39,026 bases of DNA. It comes from a virus. The stretch spans positions 1-39,026 of the IMG/VR virus record IMGVR_UViG_3300034073_003716. The stretch is one strand, 5' to 3'. This document shows, one piece after another, positions 1 to 6,918 of this stretch (positions within the stretch are counted from its first letter, which is position 1; every line of letters starts with the position of its first letter). The notes beneath the pieces are model-generated. The model was not told where the DNA came from. It saw nothing but the letters and a program-made list of their open reading frames with translations, and made no database searches. The translations under genes and the position numbers were made by a program.

Positions 1-28
1 GTGCCCTTGTGCCAGTTGTTCAAGTGTC
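1..28 (-). promoter_or_regulatory. Truncated early-promoter/stem-loop element (20-bp box)
   Basis: Positions 9-28 match the 20-bp palindromic box found at eleven other boundaries. Bases 1-6 look like one arm of a GGGCAC-type hairpin whose other arm lies outside the window. The -35 and -10 would also be outside. The box overlaps the stop codon of the first gene. Confidence 0.7.
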
Positions 29-178
29 CTCTGCTTTTACCCATTCGGCAGTTTTCCATTCACTCCATTCTTCCCAGTCAGGAGGAGCAATACAACCTTT
101 AGACAACTGATTTTTATAACGATACTGGATTTCTGGTTTCACCCACATTTCGTGCTCCACAATTCGTATTTCAATCAT
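20..178 (-). CDS. Hypothetical protein, 52 aa
   Basis: A 52-residue ORF starting MIEIRIVEHE and ending AEDT-stop, rich in Trp and Glu. Its ATG overlaps the TGA of the upstream gene (ATGA), the usual coupling in this phage. The last codons lie inside the 20-bp promoter box. I do not recognise the family. Confidence 0.7.
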   Translation of the reverse strand: MIEIRIVEHEMWVKPEIQYRYKNQLSKGCIAPPDWEEWSEWKTAEWVKAEDT

Positions 179-387
179 AATGTCTTCCAATCATAATCAA
201 AATAAACTGATATTTCTTTTGTATCAGTAAAAGCAACGACCTTACCACAACTATAAGGATTTTTCTTACAATACTCCAAGTGTTCTATTGCTTCTTGTTT
301 GTTTGTGGTTCGTTTGTAAAACTTTGGATGTCCCATACCATCCACACTTTCACCATCATAAAGAATATACCAAGTTGGTTCAGTCAT
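175..387 (-). CDS. Hypothetical protein, 70 aa
   Basis: A small soluble protein rich in aromatic and charged residues (TEPTWYILYDGES near the start), with no membrane segment or known motif. It overlaps both neighbours by four bases (ATGA), so it is one link in a translationally coupled series. Function unknown. Confidence 0.75.
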   Translation of the reverse strand: MTEPTWYILYDGESVDGMGHPKFYKRTTNKQEAIEHLEYCKKNPYSCGKVVAFTDTKEISVYFDYDWKTL

Positions 388-635
388 TTCTCACCCCAAT
401 ACTCTTCGTAATCATCAAAATCTCTTGTTTCCTGAAATGGTTTATCACAACCAGTATAGGCATACATTTTGTTATTCATTTTGTAAAAGTTATAGTTTAA
501 GATATACCAAAAATCTGCTATATACCAATCATAAAACCCCAAGTTCTCTTTGCTTTTGAGTGCCCACATTAGGGTTCTATCTGGAAGGGTCATCCAGATT
601 TTCCATTTATCAAATATAATTCTTGTGAGTTTCAT
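384..635 (-). CDS. Hypothetical protein, 83 aa
   Basis: An aromatic-rich small protein with many Trp and Tyr residues and an acidic C-terminus (DFDDYEEYWGEK). Its TGA overlaps the next ATG and its own ATG is adjacent to the stop of the upstream 58-aa gene. No known domain is visible. Confidence 0.75.
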   Translation of the reverse strand: MKLTRIIFDKWKIWMTLPDRTLMWALKSKENLGFYDWYIADFWYILNYNFYKMNNKMYAYTGCDKPFQETRDFDDYEEYWGEK

Positions 636-812
636 TTAACTTTCCTCCAAAATTTGAGATAGATTTATATTCAACCCAATAAACAAATCAAGTGTAACAG
701 GTGCGTCAAACTCATCATTCTTTCCACTCACAACCCAACACCATTCATCAAAGTTATAATAAACTTGTTTCCAACCCCAATAGATTTTTTCAAAAAAGTT
801 ATATCGTTTCAT
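636..812 (-). CDS. Hypothetical protein, 58 aa
   Basis: A 58-residue ORF, MKRYNFFEKIYWGWKQ to SQILEES. It fills the gap between two coupled genes: its ATG overlaps the upstream TGA at 809-811 and its TAA is adjacent to the next ATG. The sequence is aromatic and protein-like. Family not recognised. Confidence 0.7.
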   Translation of the reverse strand: MKRYNFFEKIYWGWKQVYYNFDEWCWVVSGKNDEFDAPVTLDLFIGLNINLSQILEES

Positions 813-1048
813 TTCAATACCTCATCAACTTCTTCATAAAGTTCCCAGAGATTATCATACAATATTTTTTCATATTCTGGGTCAAGTCGTTTCAGTTCTT
901 TAATATAATCATCAAGTGAGATTTGTGGTTGTCCAAGATTACCAAAGAAAACAGCACGGTCAAAAACATCATAAGGATATTTGAGTATCATTTTCCAATA
1001 CCGATAATCGTGGAGTATTCTTTTCCAACCTTGTAGTATTTGGTTCAT
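809..1048 (-). CDS. Hypothetical protein, 79 aa
   Basis: A soluble, largely helical small protein with an acidic C-terminal half (DDYIKELKRLDPEYEKIL). It is coupled to both neighbours by ATGA overlaps. Its WKRILHDYRYWKM stretch recalls the neighbouring aromatic-rich genes, but I cannot assign a family. Confidence 0.75.
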   Translation of the reverse strand: MNQILQGWKRILHDYRYWKMILKYPYDVFDRAVFFGNLGQPQISLDDYIKELKRLDPEYEKILYDNLWELYEEVDEVLK

Positions 1049-1245
1049 TTCTGGTTCTCTTGAAGTTTTAGGTAATCATAAGCAATCTTACACTCTTTGG
1101 GTTTCTCTACACAATACACAATACCTTCATTCTTCCCTTCTACAACACCATCATCAAAACCAAACCGAGTGCCTAAAAGAAATGCAACACCAATAGTTGC
1201 GAGAATACCAAGACAAACTGTTCCAATAACAAAATCATCGTTCAT
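1045..1245 (-). CDS. Small membrane protein, 66 aa
   Basis: One hydrophobic segment at about residues 5-25 (VIGTVCLGILATIGVAFLLG) is followed by a soluble tail with two Cys (YCVEKPKEC). It is probably anchored by its N-terminus in the host inner or thylakoid membrane. It follows another small membrane gene. Function unknown. Confidence 0.75.
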   Translation of the reverse strand: MNDDFVIGTVCLGILATIGVAFLLGTRFGFDDGVVEGKNEGIVYCVEKPKECKIAYDYLKLQENQK

Positions 1246-1246
1246 T

Positions 1247-1465
1247 TCACTTTACCTCATTAAAAAATACAGGAACTTCACCACAAATAGAATTTGCTGA
1301 ATTAATCACGGTATAAGACTTCCTACATTCTATCACAATCTCATAAGATTTCAAGAACATCTCTCTGTCCTTTTGAGTGTTGTAGGTGTCTAGTAGTTCC
1401 ATAGAAAGGAAATATCCAGTAAAAATAACAAGTGGAATAATAAGAGTAAAGATAAAAACTTTCAT
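1247..1465 (-). CDS. Small membrane or exported protein, 72 aa
   Basis: The N-terminus MKVFIFTLIIPLVIFTGYFL is a signal anchor or uncleaved signal peptide. The rest is soluble with two Cys (near ECRKS and SICGEV) that could form a disulphide if exported. It overlaps the upstream gene by four bases. Confidence 0.75.
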   Translation of the reverse strand: MKVFIFTLIIPLVIFTGYFLSMELLDTYNTQKDREMFLKSYEIVIECRKSYTVINSANSICGEVPVFFNEVK

Positions 1466-1689
1466 AGTGCCTCCAGTTCATCAATAATAGCAGAAATTTC
1501 TTTCAGGCAGTCATCATAACCATTCACATAAGAAACCTGACATTCATCCCTCCAATCCACACCCTCATTAGTTCCTGATAGTTTCTCACGGAGTTTTTCA
1601 AGAACTTCTTTGAGTGCCCAAGCAGGATTATGTGATTGACTATTCATAAGAACTTCTAGGAGTTCTTGTGCGATTTGTTGGTTAGTCAT
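1462..1689 (-). CDS. Hypothetical protein, 75 aa
   Basis: A helical acidic small protein, MTNQQIAQELLEVLMNSQ to ISAIIDELEAL. There is no membrane segment. Its start overlaps the stop of the upstream 50-aa membrane gene. The style matches the other small helical genes of this region, but no family is recognised. Confidence 0.75.
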   Translation of the reverse strand: MTNQQIAQELLEVLMNSQSHNPAWALKEVLEKLREKLSGTNEGVDWRDECQVSYVNGYDDCLKEISAIIDELEAL

Positions 1690-1838
1690 TGTAGAACATC
1701 AATAAGTTTACTATACATCCAAGAGATTGTGAGTGCTTGTGCCCAAGTAAGAGGAAAGAAAGACACAAGTGCCCAACCCAATACTCCTACAATAATATAA
1801 AATCCAATTGTCGCACCGATTTCTTGTTTAGTCATCAT
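1686..1838 (-). CDS. Small membrane protein, 50 aa
   Basis: A short ORF with two adjacent ATGs (1838 and 1835). Residues about 7-35 are hydrophobic (IGATIGFYIIVGVLGWALVS), giving one or two membrane passes. Coupled to the gene on each side. Function unknown. Confidence 0.7.
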   Translation of the reverse strand: MMTKQEIGATIGFYIIVGVLGWALVSFFPLTWAQALTISWMYSKLIDVLQ

Positions 1839-2116
1839 CAAAACATCCAACTCTTTGTGAAAAATCCTTTGAAGTATTCCCAGAAGGAAGTATCTTCTTC
1901 CTCTTCTACAAACTCTTTTTGCTCAAAGTCCTTACCATCACGACCACAAGCATTTTCACTATCCCTCATAGCAAGAGCAAGACAATTATACTCACTCACT
2001 TTGCCGTTGAAGTAATCAACCTCCTCATATGTGTAGAGAGCACAAGTGCTGAAAATCTCATCAGGACTTTCTTGAAAGTGCTTACAATCTTTACAAGCAG
2101 GAATGGTGGAAGTCAT
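1838..2116 (-). CDS. Cys-rich small protein, possible metal binder, 92 aa
   Basis: The N-terminal half carries CKDCKHF at about residues 8-14, followed by further spaced Cys residues (STCALY, YNCLALA, NACGRD). This pattern suggests a zinc-binding or disulphide-stabilised fold. The C-terminal third is acidic, then aromatic. It is the first gene after the promoter at 2140-2195. Function unknown. Confidence 0.75.
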   Translation of the reverse strand: MTSTIPACKDCKHFQESPDEIFSTCALYTYEEVDYFNGKVSEYNCLALAMRDSENACGRDGKDFEQKEFVEEEEDTSFWEYFKGFFTKSWMF

Positions 2117-2139
2117 TTGGGTTCCTTGTGTATGAGAGT

Positions 2140-2195
2140 ATTATAAGGCATCTGATGCCCCTGTGGAGGGGTCAGGGGTCAGTTTGGGAAGTGTC
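2140..2195 (-). promoter_or_regulatory. Early-type promoter with palindromic box
   Basis: On the minus strand a 20-bp box (2176-2195) is followed by a -35 of TCCACA (2162-2167), 16 bp, and a TATAAT -10 (2140-2145). A short C4/G4 stem (2158-2171) encloses the -35. It would drive the genes from 2116 downward, while the C-terminus of the upstream 54-aa gene lies in the box. Confidence 0.7.
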
Positions 2196-2336
2196 CTCCA
2201 ATTCATCAAATAAAGCATCCCAATCAGGATGAGGCATACCAGCAACTACCATTTCACCACATTCAGGGCAGTGGAACATACCGATGGGAGCATCCTTATA
2301 AATGTCTGCTGTTGGGTCAAAAGAACATTTAGTCAT
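2172..2336 (-). CDS. Small zinc-finger-like protein, 54 aa
   Basis: A 54-residue ORF with MFHCPECGEMVVAGMPH, in which C-x2-C is followed by a Met/His pair and could bind a metal. The start overlaps the upstream stop. The last residues (EDTSQTDP) are encoded inside the 20-bp promoter box and stem, so coding and control DNA overlap here. Confidence 0.7.
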   Translation of the reverse strand: MTKCSFDPTADIYKDAPIGMFHCPECGEMVVAGMPHPDWDALFDELEDTSQTDP

Positions 2337-2608
2337 TTGTAATCTTCTATGTAAGTTTGATAATCAAAATCTTCCTTATCAAATGCTCGTTGTTCAAGAT
2401 AATCAAGTTGGTCTTTAATTTCTTTAAGTTCCCCATCCAAAGAAGCAATAAGTTTTACAATATGGTAGTATTGTTTATAATGTTCTGACTTATTAAATTC
2501 GTCTTCAGCATCTTCTATTGTAAGGTAAATGTGCTGATTGGTCTTGTGTAAATCAGCATAGACCTTACCATCCTGTCTTTTAAGCATTATGGTATAAAAT
2601 TCAGTCAT
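2333..2608 (-). CDS. Hypothetical protein, 91 aa
   Basis: A soluble protein with a probable coiled-coil half (LIASLDGELKEIKDQLDYLE) and an acidic end. Coupled to both neighbours. Family not recognised. Confidence 0.75.
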   Translation of the reverse strand: MTEFYTIMLKRQDGKVYADLHKTNQHIYLTIEDAEDEFNKSEHYKQYYHIVKLIASLDGELKEIKDQLDYLEQRAFDKEDFDYQTYIEDYK

Positions 2609-2808
2609 AGTTTCTCCAGCTCATCAGCAAGGTCGTATAAATCTCTTGCATCTACAATACAATCTTCAACTTCTTCAGCAAAACTATAATATTGAAACTC
2701 ATTCACAATCTCACGAATAGCAGTTGATAGTGCTTCTCTCATATCATCGGTGGGTTCTACAATCAATTCACCTTTGAATGCTTCCCAGATTTGTTGTGCT
2801 TTACTCAC
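2605..2808 (-). CDS. Hypothetical protein, 67 aa
   Basis: An acidic helical protein with the internal pattern L(S/R)TAIREIVNEFQYYSF. The next gene upstream (61 aa) has a similar plan (LAATLRELVKQYAYNNF), so the two may be old tandem duplicates. Function unknown. Confidence 0.75.
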   Translation of the reverse strand: MSKAQQIWEAFKGELIVEPTDDMREALSTAIREIVNEFQYYSFAEEVEDCIVDARDLYDLADELEKL

Positions 2809-2990
2809 GACTCAAGTTCCTCAATTACTTTCATAAGGTCTTTTACATTTATCACATCAATTCCGTGGTCTCCATCAATATGAAAGTTATTGTAGGCATA
2901 CTGTTTTACCAACTCACGAAGAGTAGCAGCAAGGACAACCTTATACTCTGCGGAGAGACCACTACAGATTTTTTGTGATTTTTCAGTCAT
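2805..2990 (-). CDS. Hypothetical protein, 61 aa
   Basis: Its plan resembles the adjacent 67-aa protein: a helix ending in R-E-(I/L)-V followed by a tyrosine-rich turn and an acidic LxDLxxxxEELE tail. Coupled to neighbours by ATGA. No function can be assigned. Confidence 0.75.
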   Translation of the reverse strand: MTEKSQKICSGLSAEYKVVLAATLRELVKQYAYNNFHIDGDHGIDVINVKDLMKVIEELES

Positions 2991-3145
2991 TTCTCCACCT
3001 TCTTTTCACACAAGGGACTATCAGGAAGAACCCCAAAGATATGTGAGGCAATAGTAATACCACCAAGCATCACGGTTGGAACAAAAAATAGCATTACCAT
3101 AATCGCAAAAGGAATAGCAAGGTATTCTTGGAAAAAATCTTTCAT
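2987..3145 (-). CDS. Small membrane protein, 52 aa
   Basis: Residues about 10-40 (AIPFAIMVMLFFVPTVMLGG) are strongly hydrophobic, followed by a short charged tail with one Cys. The TGA overlaps the next ATG and the start overlaps the stop of the 33-aa gene. Confidence 0.7.
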   Translation of the reverse strand: MKDFFQEYLAIPFAIMVMLFFVPTVMLGGITIASHIFGVLPDSPLCEKKVEK

Positions 3146-3243
3146 CTGTTTAGAGTAGTAATAATAGTATCAAGTTTTTGAGAAATCACCACACACTGAA
3201 TAGCAATCAAAGAAACCATTATGATGATGTAGGGTTTTATCAT
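3142..3243 (-). CDS. Very small membrane protein, 33 aa
   Basis: A 33-residue ORF that is almost wholly one membrane helix (IKPYIIIMVSLIAIQCVVIS) with a short polar tail. Its ATGA overlaps with both neighbours argue that it is translated despite its length. Confidence 0.6.
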   Translation of the reverse strand: MIKPYIIIMVSLIAIQCVVISQKLDTIITTLNR

Positions 3244-3440
3244 TTCAGTTCCTCAAGAACAGCAATAAAATGTTCAATACAATCTTTGGGAATGTAGAAA
3301 GGTTCTCCAGTTTTCCGTTCTTCAACTCCGTGAGTTGCGTAAGGTGTAATCTCTACAGAACCTTCACCATCATCAGTAAATTGGTAGAACCAATCATCAT
3401 CGTGGTGAATACGGATTTCTTTGGTGATTGAGTAAGTCAT
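3240..3440 (-). CDS. Hypothetical protein, 66 aa
   Basis: A soluble, beta-rich looking acidic protein (EIRIHHDDDWFYQFTDDGEG), with a C-terminal helix. No recognised domain. Coupled to both neighbours. Confidence 0.75.
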   Translation of the reverse strand: MTYSITKEIRIHHDDDWFYQFTDDGEGSVEITPYATHGVEERKTGEPFYIPKDCIEHFIAVLEELK

Positions 3441-3649
3441 CGGTTAGGATTGATGTAGTTGGGTAGTTGAAAGTTGATGTAAGGTCTTACCTGATTTCCA
3501 TTCTCATCATAGATACCATCAAAGTCAATCTCTGCCGTTGCATCAACATAATCATCACCAGGAATCAAATCAAACTGTGCATTATAACGACGCAGGAGTT
3601 CCTCAAAGTCCCTCATAAATGCGTCGGTGATTTGTTGTTGGTCAGTCAT
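3437..3649 (-). CDS. Hypothetical protein, 70 aa
   Basis: An acidic soluble protein (FDLIPGDDYVDATAEIDFDG) ending in NYINPNR. It is the first gene after the strong promoter at 3673-3729 and follows an AAGGA ribosome-binding site. Confidence 0.75.
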   Translation of the reverse strand: MTDQQQITDAFMRDFEELLRRYNAQFDLIPGDDYVDATAEIDFDGIYDENGNQVRPYINFQLPNYINPNR

Positions 3650-3672
3650 CAGTCCTTTGTGTGTATGAAGTC

Positions 3673-3729
3673 ATTATACAACGAAAAAGGGCACCTGTGA
3701 AGTGCCCTTGTGACGGTTTCTCAAGTGTC
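3673..3729 (-). promoter_or_regulatory. Early-type promoter with stem-loop and palindromic box
   Basis: Minus-strand order: 20-bp box (3710-3729), 8 bp, -35 TTCACA (3696-3701) in the loop of an AGGGCAC/GTGCCCT hairpin, 17 bp, -10 TATAAT (3673-3678). The hairpin is followed by a T run, so it could also terminate upstream transcripts. This matches the PeSL layout of T4-type phages. Confidence 0.85.
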
Positions 3730-3730
3730 C

Positions 3731-4081
3731 TCAAATCCAAGTTCTTACACTTGCCTTTGGATGTTCTTTACAAGCACTCAAAACCTCCTCTACAAAGGGA
3801 ACAAAGTGCTTGTACATACCCCAACCATTAGGTGAGTTGAACTTTTCATAATGCTCTGGATTTTCTTTAAGTTTTTTCAATCCTTCTTCCAGAGGAGCAA
3901 TCAGTTTATCCGCAGTTGGATTTTCCCAAAGTTCGTTGGGTCTCCACAGGAACATATAAATTCCTGCTTCTTCAGCCATCTTATTCAGGTTGTGAGTGAT
4001 ATTAGAAGAAAACAACTCAACTTTATGAGGTTCTTTCCCTCCAGTATCAACTTCAACTTCTAGATAAAAATCAAGAGACAT
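3731..4081 (-). CDS. Conserved-looking phage protein, 116 aa
   Basis: Begins MSLDFYLEVEVDTGGKEPHK and continues with NITHNLNKMAEEAGIYMFLW, then a charged helix and a GWGMYKHFVPFVEEVL segment. It looks like a compact globular domain. I believe similar proteins occur widely in phages, but I cannot name a function. It ends just before the promoter box at 3710-3729. Confidence 0.8.
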   Translation of the reverse strand: MSLDFYLEVEVDTGGKEPHKVELFSSNITHNLNKMAEEAGIYMFLWRPNELWENPTADKLIAPLEEGLKKLKENPEHYEKFNSPNGWGMYKHFVPFVEEVLSACKEHPKASVRTWI

Positions 4082-4123
4082 AATGTTTTTCTGTGTGTAT
4101 GAGTGTATTATTAAGTATAAATT

Positions 4124-4306
4124 TTAGAAGTCATTTTCAGGGTCAAAGGTGAAGTATTCGTAGATGGAAGACATTACTGCTCCCTCAATATATTCGATAA
4201 TAGCACCCTCACTTGGGTTCTCAATATGCTTATGTGCCTGTGAATATCCACGACGGACACCTTCTTCAATTGCCTGTTCTAGGATTACACGAACTTTAGG
4301 TCTCAT
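4124..4306 (-). CDS. Hypothetical protein, 60 aa
   Basis: A small helical protein (RVILEQAIEEGVRRGYSQAHKH) with an acidic C-terminus. It is the first gene downstream of the promoter at 4329-4385. Function unknown. Confidence 0.75.
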   Translation of the reverse strand: MRPKVRVILEQAIEEGVRRGYSQAHKHIENPSEGAIIEYIEGAVMSSIYEYFTFDPENDF

Positions 4307-4328
4307 AGTGCTTGAAATTCATAAGGTC

Positions 4329-4385
4329 ATTATAAAGCAAAAACTCCCCCTTGTGAAGGGAGAGTGTGCCGGTTCTTCAGGTGTC
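4329..4385 (-). promoter_or_regulatory. Early-type promoter with stem-loop and palindromic box
   Basis: The 20-bp box is at 4366-4385, followed after 8 bp by -35 TTCACA (4352-4357) in a CTCCC/GGGAG hairpin loop, 17 bp, and a perfect TATAAT (4329-4334). The T run after the stem suggests a terminator for cassette A as well. Confidence 0.85.
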
Positions 4386-4388
4386 ACA

Positions 4389-5000
4389 TCAAAACTCACA
4401 TTCTATATTAAACGAAATAGTAGTTCTACTTTTCAAGCAAGGATTTACGAAATGCATAAGTTCTGCCGGAAAGAAAATTACATTTCCTTCTTTTATATGT
4501 TTTGTTTGATAACTTTTTAATCCTGAATTGACATCATATAAGTGACAATTGTTATTATCTACAAATACCGTAGTATTTTCTTCTTGCACATCAAGTAAAT
4601 AAATTCCAGAATAGTGCATTGTAAGATTATTTTTTTCGTGAGTATGAATTTCTTGATGCATACCTTCAGTATAATGATTATACCAAAGGTTTCTTACATA
4701 TGATTTTATTGGTATAGGAACATTCAAAACTGATTTATTTAAATTTAAAAGCATTTCATCAAAAGTATTCCATATCACTTCATCAAAAAAATCCTTTTCA
4801 AAATTTACATTAGGACCTTCATCTTTCATAAAGAACGAAGTAATGCAATCACAATTCCAAGATTTATTTTTTGTTTTGCATTTTTCACTGTACTTATTTT
4901 TATGGTCTATTATTCTGGGATAATATTTACTTTTTATTTTATCGTGAGTTTTAACTTTATCCCAGTAAACAAATTTCGCAGGGAATGTAAATATATTCAT
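4389..5000 (-). CDS. Putative 2OG-Fe(II) oxygenase, 203 aa
   Basis: The C-terminal half looks like a jelly-roll 2-oxoglutarate/Fe(II) oxygenase: IHTHEKNN (candidate H-x-H/E metal site), NLTMHYSGIYLLDV, then GNVIFFPAELMHFVNP with the distal His, and a final Arg-Thr-Thr-Ile-Ser-Phe strand for the co-substrate. The layout fits the small phage 2OG-Fe(II) oxygenases often annotated in cyanophages. The substrate is unknown. It is the last gene of cassette A and has no counterpart at the end of cassette B, so it may be a later addition. Its DNA is more AT-rich than that of the neighbouring small genes. Confidence 0.7.
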   Translation of the reverse strand: MNIFTFPAKFVYWDKVKTHDKIKSKYYPRIIDHKNKYSEKCKTKNKSWNCDCITSFFMKDEGPNVNFEKDFFDEVIWNTFDEMLLNLNKSVLNVPIPIKSYVRNLWYNHYTEGMHQEIHTHEKNNLTMHYSGIYLLDVQEENTTVFVDNNNCHLYDVNSGLKSYQTKHIKEGNVIFFPAELMHFVNPCLKSRTTISFNIECEF

Positions 5001-5018
5001 TATAAAAATTTAATTAAT

Positions 5019-5345
5019 TCATCTTGCAATATTTGATATCCTTTTCTCTAAGATATTAATTTGAACATCTTCAGTAATTTTATTTGCAATATTTCCAGAT
5101 ATAATTTCCCAAGATATAGTATTATTAGAAACTTCTCTGCGATAAATGTAATTATTGTAATTAAAATATTCAACTTTTTCTGCCGAATATTCCAGTTTCA
5201 TTTGGGGAGTATCTTCTATTTCATTATGAGATCTAAAAGATATAATTGGTTTGGGTTCTTGTTCTACAATTATTTCTTCTGTAGGTTCGTTGTTTATTCT
5301 ATTATAATGTTCAAGTAAACTTTTAAGATTTTCAGTATTTGTCAT
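5019..5345 (-). CDS. Cassette A small protein with YNNYIYRREV motif, 108 aa
   Basis: I chose ATG 5345 because a longer reading needs a TTG. The C-terminal half holds EYFNYNNYIYRREVSNNTIS followed by a Trp-Glu-Ile strand. The paralogue at 29478-29909 has YNNYKYRREV and the same strand. The N-terminal halves differ: this one is acidic with many prolines, the other is His-rich. Always downstream of the tail-assembly chaperone. Function unknown, perhaps a fibre chaperone or adaptor. Confidence 0.75.
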   Translation of the reverse strand: MTNTENLKSLLEHYNRINNEPTEEIIVEQEPKPIISFRSHNEIEDTPQMKLEYSAEKVEYFNYNNYIYRREVSNNTISWEIISGNIANKITEDVQINILEKRISNIAR

Positions 5346-5347
5346 AA

Positions 5348-5857
5348 TCAACTAGGGGGTATAGGCCAACTTGGGTGATTTGGATCATCAACTAAAGGTT
5401 TGGGATCAGTAATACTTTCAGGAAGATCTCTAAGTTCCTGTCTATAATCAGACCATGCAATTTTTTGTGCTTCTGTTAGAGGAGCATCTGATAATTGAGT
5501 CCAGTCTGATTGTGTCAACAACCAATTTCTTGCTTCTCTAAGTTCTTGCCAGTAGTCTCTAGATGCTTCTATTGCGGCCAATTCATCTAGTCTTTGCTGT
5601 TCACGTCTTAAAGATTCTTCCTCAAATGTCGTAATTGCCTGAGCAAAAATTCCCAACTCAGTAACTCTTTCATTTGGTCTTTTAGGGTCAAATGGATGTG
5701 CTTTAAATTCTATTTCTCCCTCATTCCTATCTGAATACCAATGGAATACATGAACATCATTTGGTATCCAAGTTAAGTATTGAGGGTCTATTTTTAATAG
5801 AAAGTTTCCATCTATACCTATTGCACCATCAGATGGTACTACAGTTATATTACTCAT
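5348..5857 (-). CDS. Tail-fibre assembly chaperone-like protein, 169 aa
   Basis: The C-terminal part has the sequence style of the phage tail assembly chaperone family (Phage_tail_APC): RNWLLTQSDWTQLSDAPLT, then W-x-x-YRQELRDLP and a Pro-rich end (DPNHPSWPIPPS). The N-terminal 50 residues (VPSDGAIGIDGNFLLKID) form a beta-rich domain ending in VFHWY. Family members are thought to help fold or attach tail fibres, which fits its place below three fibre genes. The paralogue at 29914-30450 shares both ends. Confidence 0.8.
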   Translation of the reverse strand: MSNITVVPSDGAIGIDGNFLLKIDPQYLTWIPNDVHVFHWYSDRNEGEIEFKAHPFDPKRPNERVTELGIFAQAITTFEEESLRREQQRLDELAAIEASRDYWQELREARNWLLTQSDWTQLSDAPLTEAQKIAWSDYRQELRDLPESITDPKPLVDDPNHPSWPIPPS

Positions 5858-6225
5858 GAATCAGTTTCCTCCTCTGTGTCTGTTCCAGGTTCTATCATAT
5901 TTAGAGGACCATCAAGTGGAGTTACATTCGTAGGAAGAACATAACCTTCTTTAACTTGATCCATAAAGTTCAAATAGAGTTGTTGGTTTTCTGCATTGGT
6001 TCTTACAACTTCGTTTCGGAAAGATTCAACTGCTGCACCCGCTTGTCGCGCTTGCTGTGATGTTTCAATTTGCATCATTGGCAACCAAGCAATAGCACAG
6101 TTCCATTCATCAACCATTTCTCCGGTGTTTGGATTCATTCCACGAACTTGAATGAACCAAGAACACTTAAGTCCAACACAATCCTTCTTAATCAAAGGAC
6201 ACCACTTTCCAGGTTTAATTTTCAT
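5854..6225 (-). CDS. Cys-containing cassette protein, 123 aa
   Basis: The first 50 residues carry KWCPLIKKDCVGLKCSWF and later a WNCAIAW, giving four Cys that could hold zinc or an iron-sulphur centre. A helical QQARQAGAAVESFRNE segment follows. The paralogue at 30450-30809 keeps all four Cys and the GMNPNTGEM stretch. It always sits between the PKHD hydroxylase and the chaperone. An Fe-S or Zn accessory of the oxygenases is possible but unproven. Confidence 0.75.
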   Translation of the reverse strand: MKIKPGKWCPLIKKDCVGLKCSWFIQVRGMNPNTGEMVDEWNCAIAWLPMMQIETSQQARQAGAAVESFRNEVVRTNAENQQLYLNFMDQVKEGYVLPTNVTPLDGPLNMIEPGTDTEEETDS

Positions 6226-6228
6226 TTT

Positions 6229-6918
6229 TTATTCTCCGTAATGTCTAAGAATTTCATTTTTTATATTTCTTGCAATAAAAAGAGGATCTTTAAGAGTTAC
6301 TTTACAATCAGTATGATGAACTGGACTTGATTGCTTTTCTAAACCATCTATTAGTAGTTCTAATTGATAGTTCAAATTTCTCATAAAGTTGTCTTTAATT
6401 TTACTCTTTGTCCAAAAAACAGAAACATACCTTGTTCCTGATACAACTTTGTTTACTCTATGTATAGTTCCTGTAGGATAGGTTATTGCCCATCCAGCAT
6501 CAAGTTTAAACATTTTTTCATCATCATTCCCCATCAATAAACATAGTTCTCCACCATCATAAGTTTCTGGATCACTTAGAAACACAGTAGTACTATAGTC
6601 CCCATTGCACCAATTGTCAAAGTGTGGATTGTAATAATTTCCAGATTCAGTTTTTGAAATAATATTTAGATTTGTACTTGATGCTGCAGTATATGTCAAG
6701 AATTTTTTATCACAATCTAATGACTGCATAATACAATCATTAATTGTTTGAAGCATTTGAAGATCTGAAAGTTCTTTATTGGACTTAGTAGAAACATAAC
6801 CTCCACCACTAAGTAATCCATCATGCCAAAGATTATGTTCTTCAGCATGTTTAAGTAAATTTTGAATAAGTTCTATTTGTTCTTTTTCAAGAACTTTTCT
6901 AACATAATAGTTTATCAT
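6229..6918 (-). CDS. PKHD-type 2OG-Fe(II) hydroxylase, 229 aa
   Basis: Non-haem iron hydroxylase of the PKHD (YbiX/PiuC-like) type. The iron triad is visible as H99-F-D101 (NPHFDNW) and H153 (GTIHRVN), with R163 in GTRYVSVFW for 2-oxoglutarate. The length fits the family's usual 220-230 residues. ATG 6918 was chosen because it overlaps the upstream TGA (ATGA); the longer reading would need TTG 6927. The substrate is unknown. It is translationally coupled to the two-domain oxygenase and lies between fibre genes and a fibre chaperone, which suggests a role on fibre proteins. Paralogue at 30822-31514. Confidence 0.88.
   Translation of the reverse strand: MINYYVRKVLEKEQIELIQNLLKHAEEHNLWHDGLLSGGGYVSTKSNKELSDLQMLQTINDCIMQSLDCDKKFLTYTAASSTNLNIISKTESGNYYNPHFDNWCNGDYSTTVFLSDPETYDGGELCLLMGNDDEKMFKLDAGWAITYPTGTIHRVNKVVSGTRYVSVFWTKSKIKDNFMRNLNYQLELLIDGLEKQSSPVHHTDCKVTLKDPLFIARNIKNEILRHYGE

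Noticed and set aside
288-500. Open frames on the plus strand across the window (for example 288-500, 4164-4520, 17309-17845, 27265-27723)
   Set aside because: They lie opposite well-supported minus-strand genes, have unnatural residue composition and lack ribosome-binding sites or coupling. I see no plus-strand gene that I would defend.
4090-4120. Possible promoter between the 60-aa and 116-aa genes
   Set aside because: An AATAAT-like sequence is present, but no convincing -35, box or stem-loop is at the right distance.
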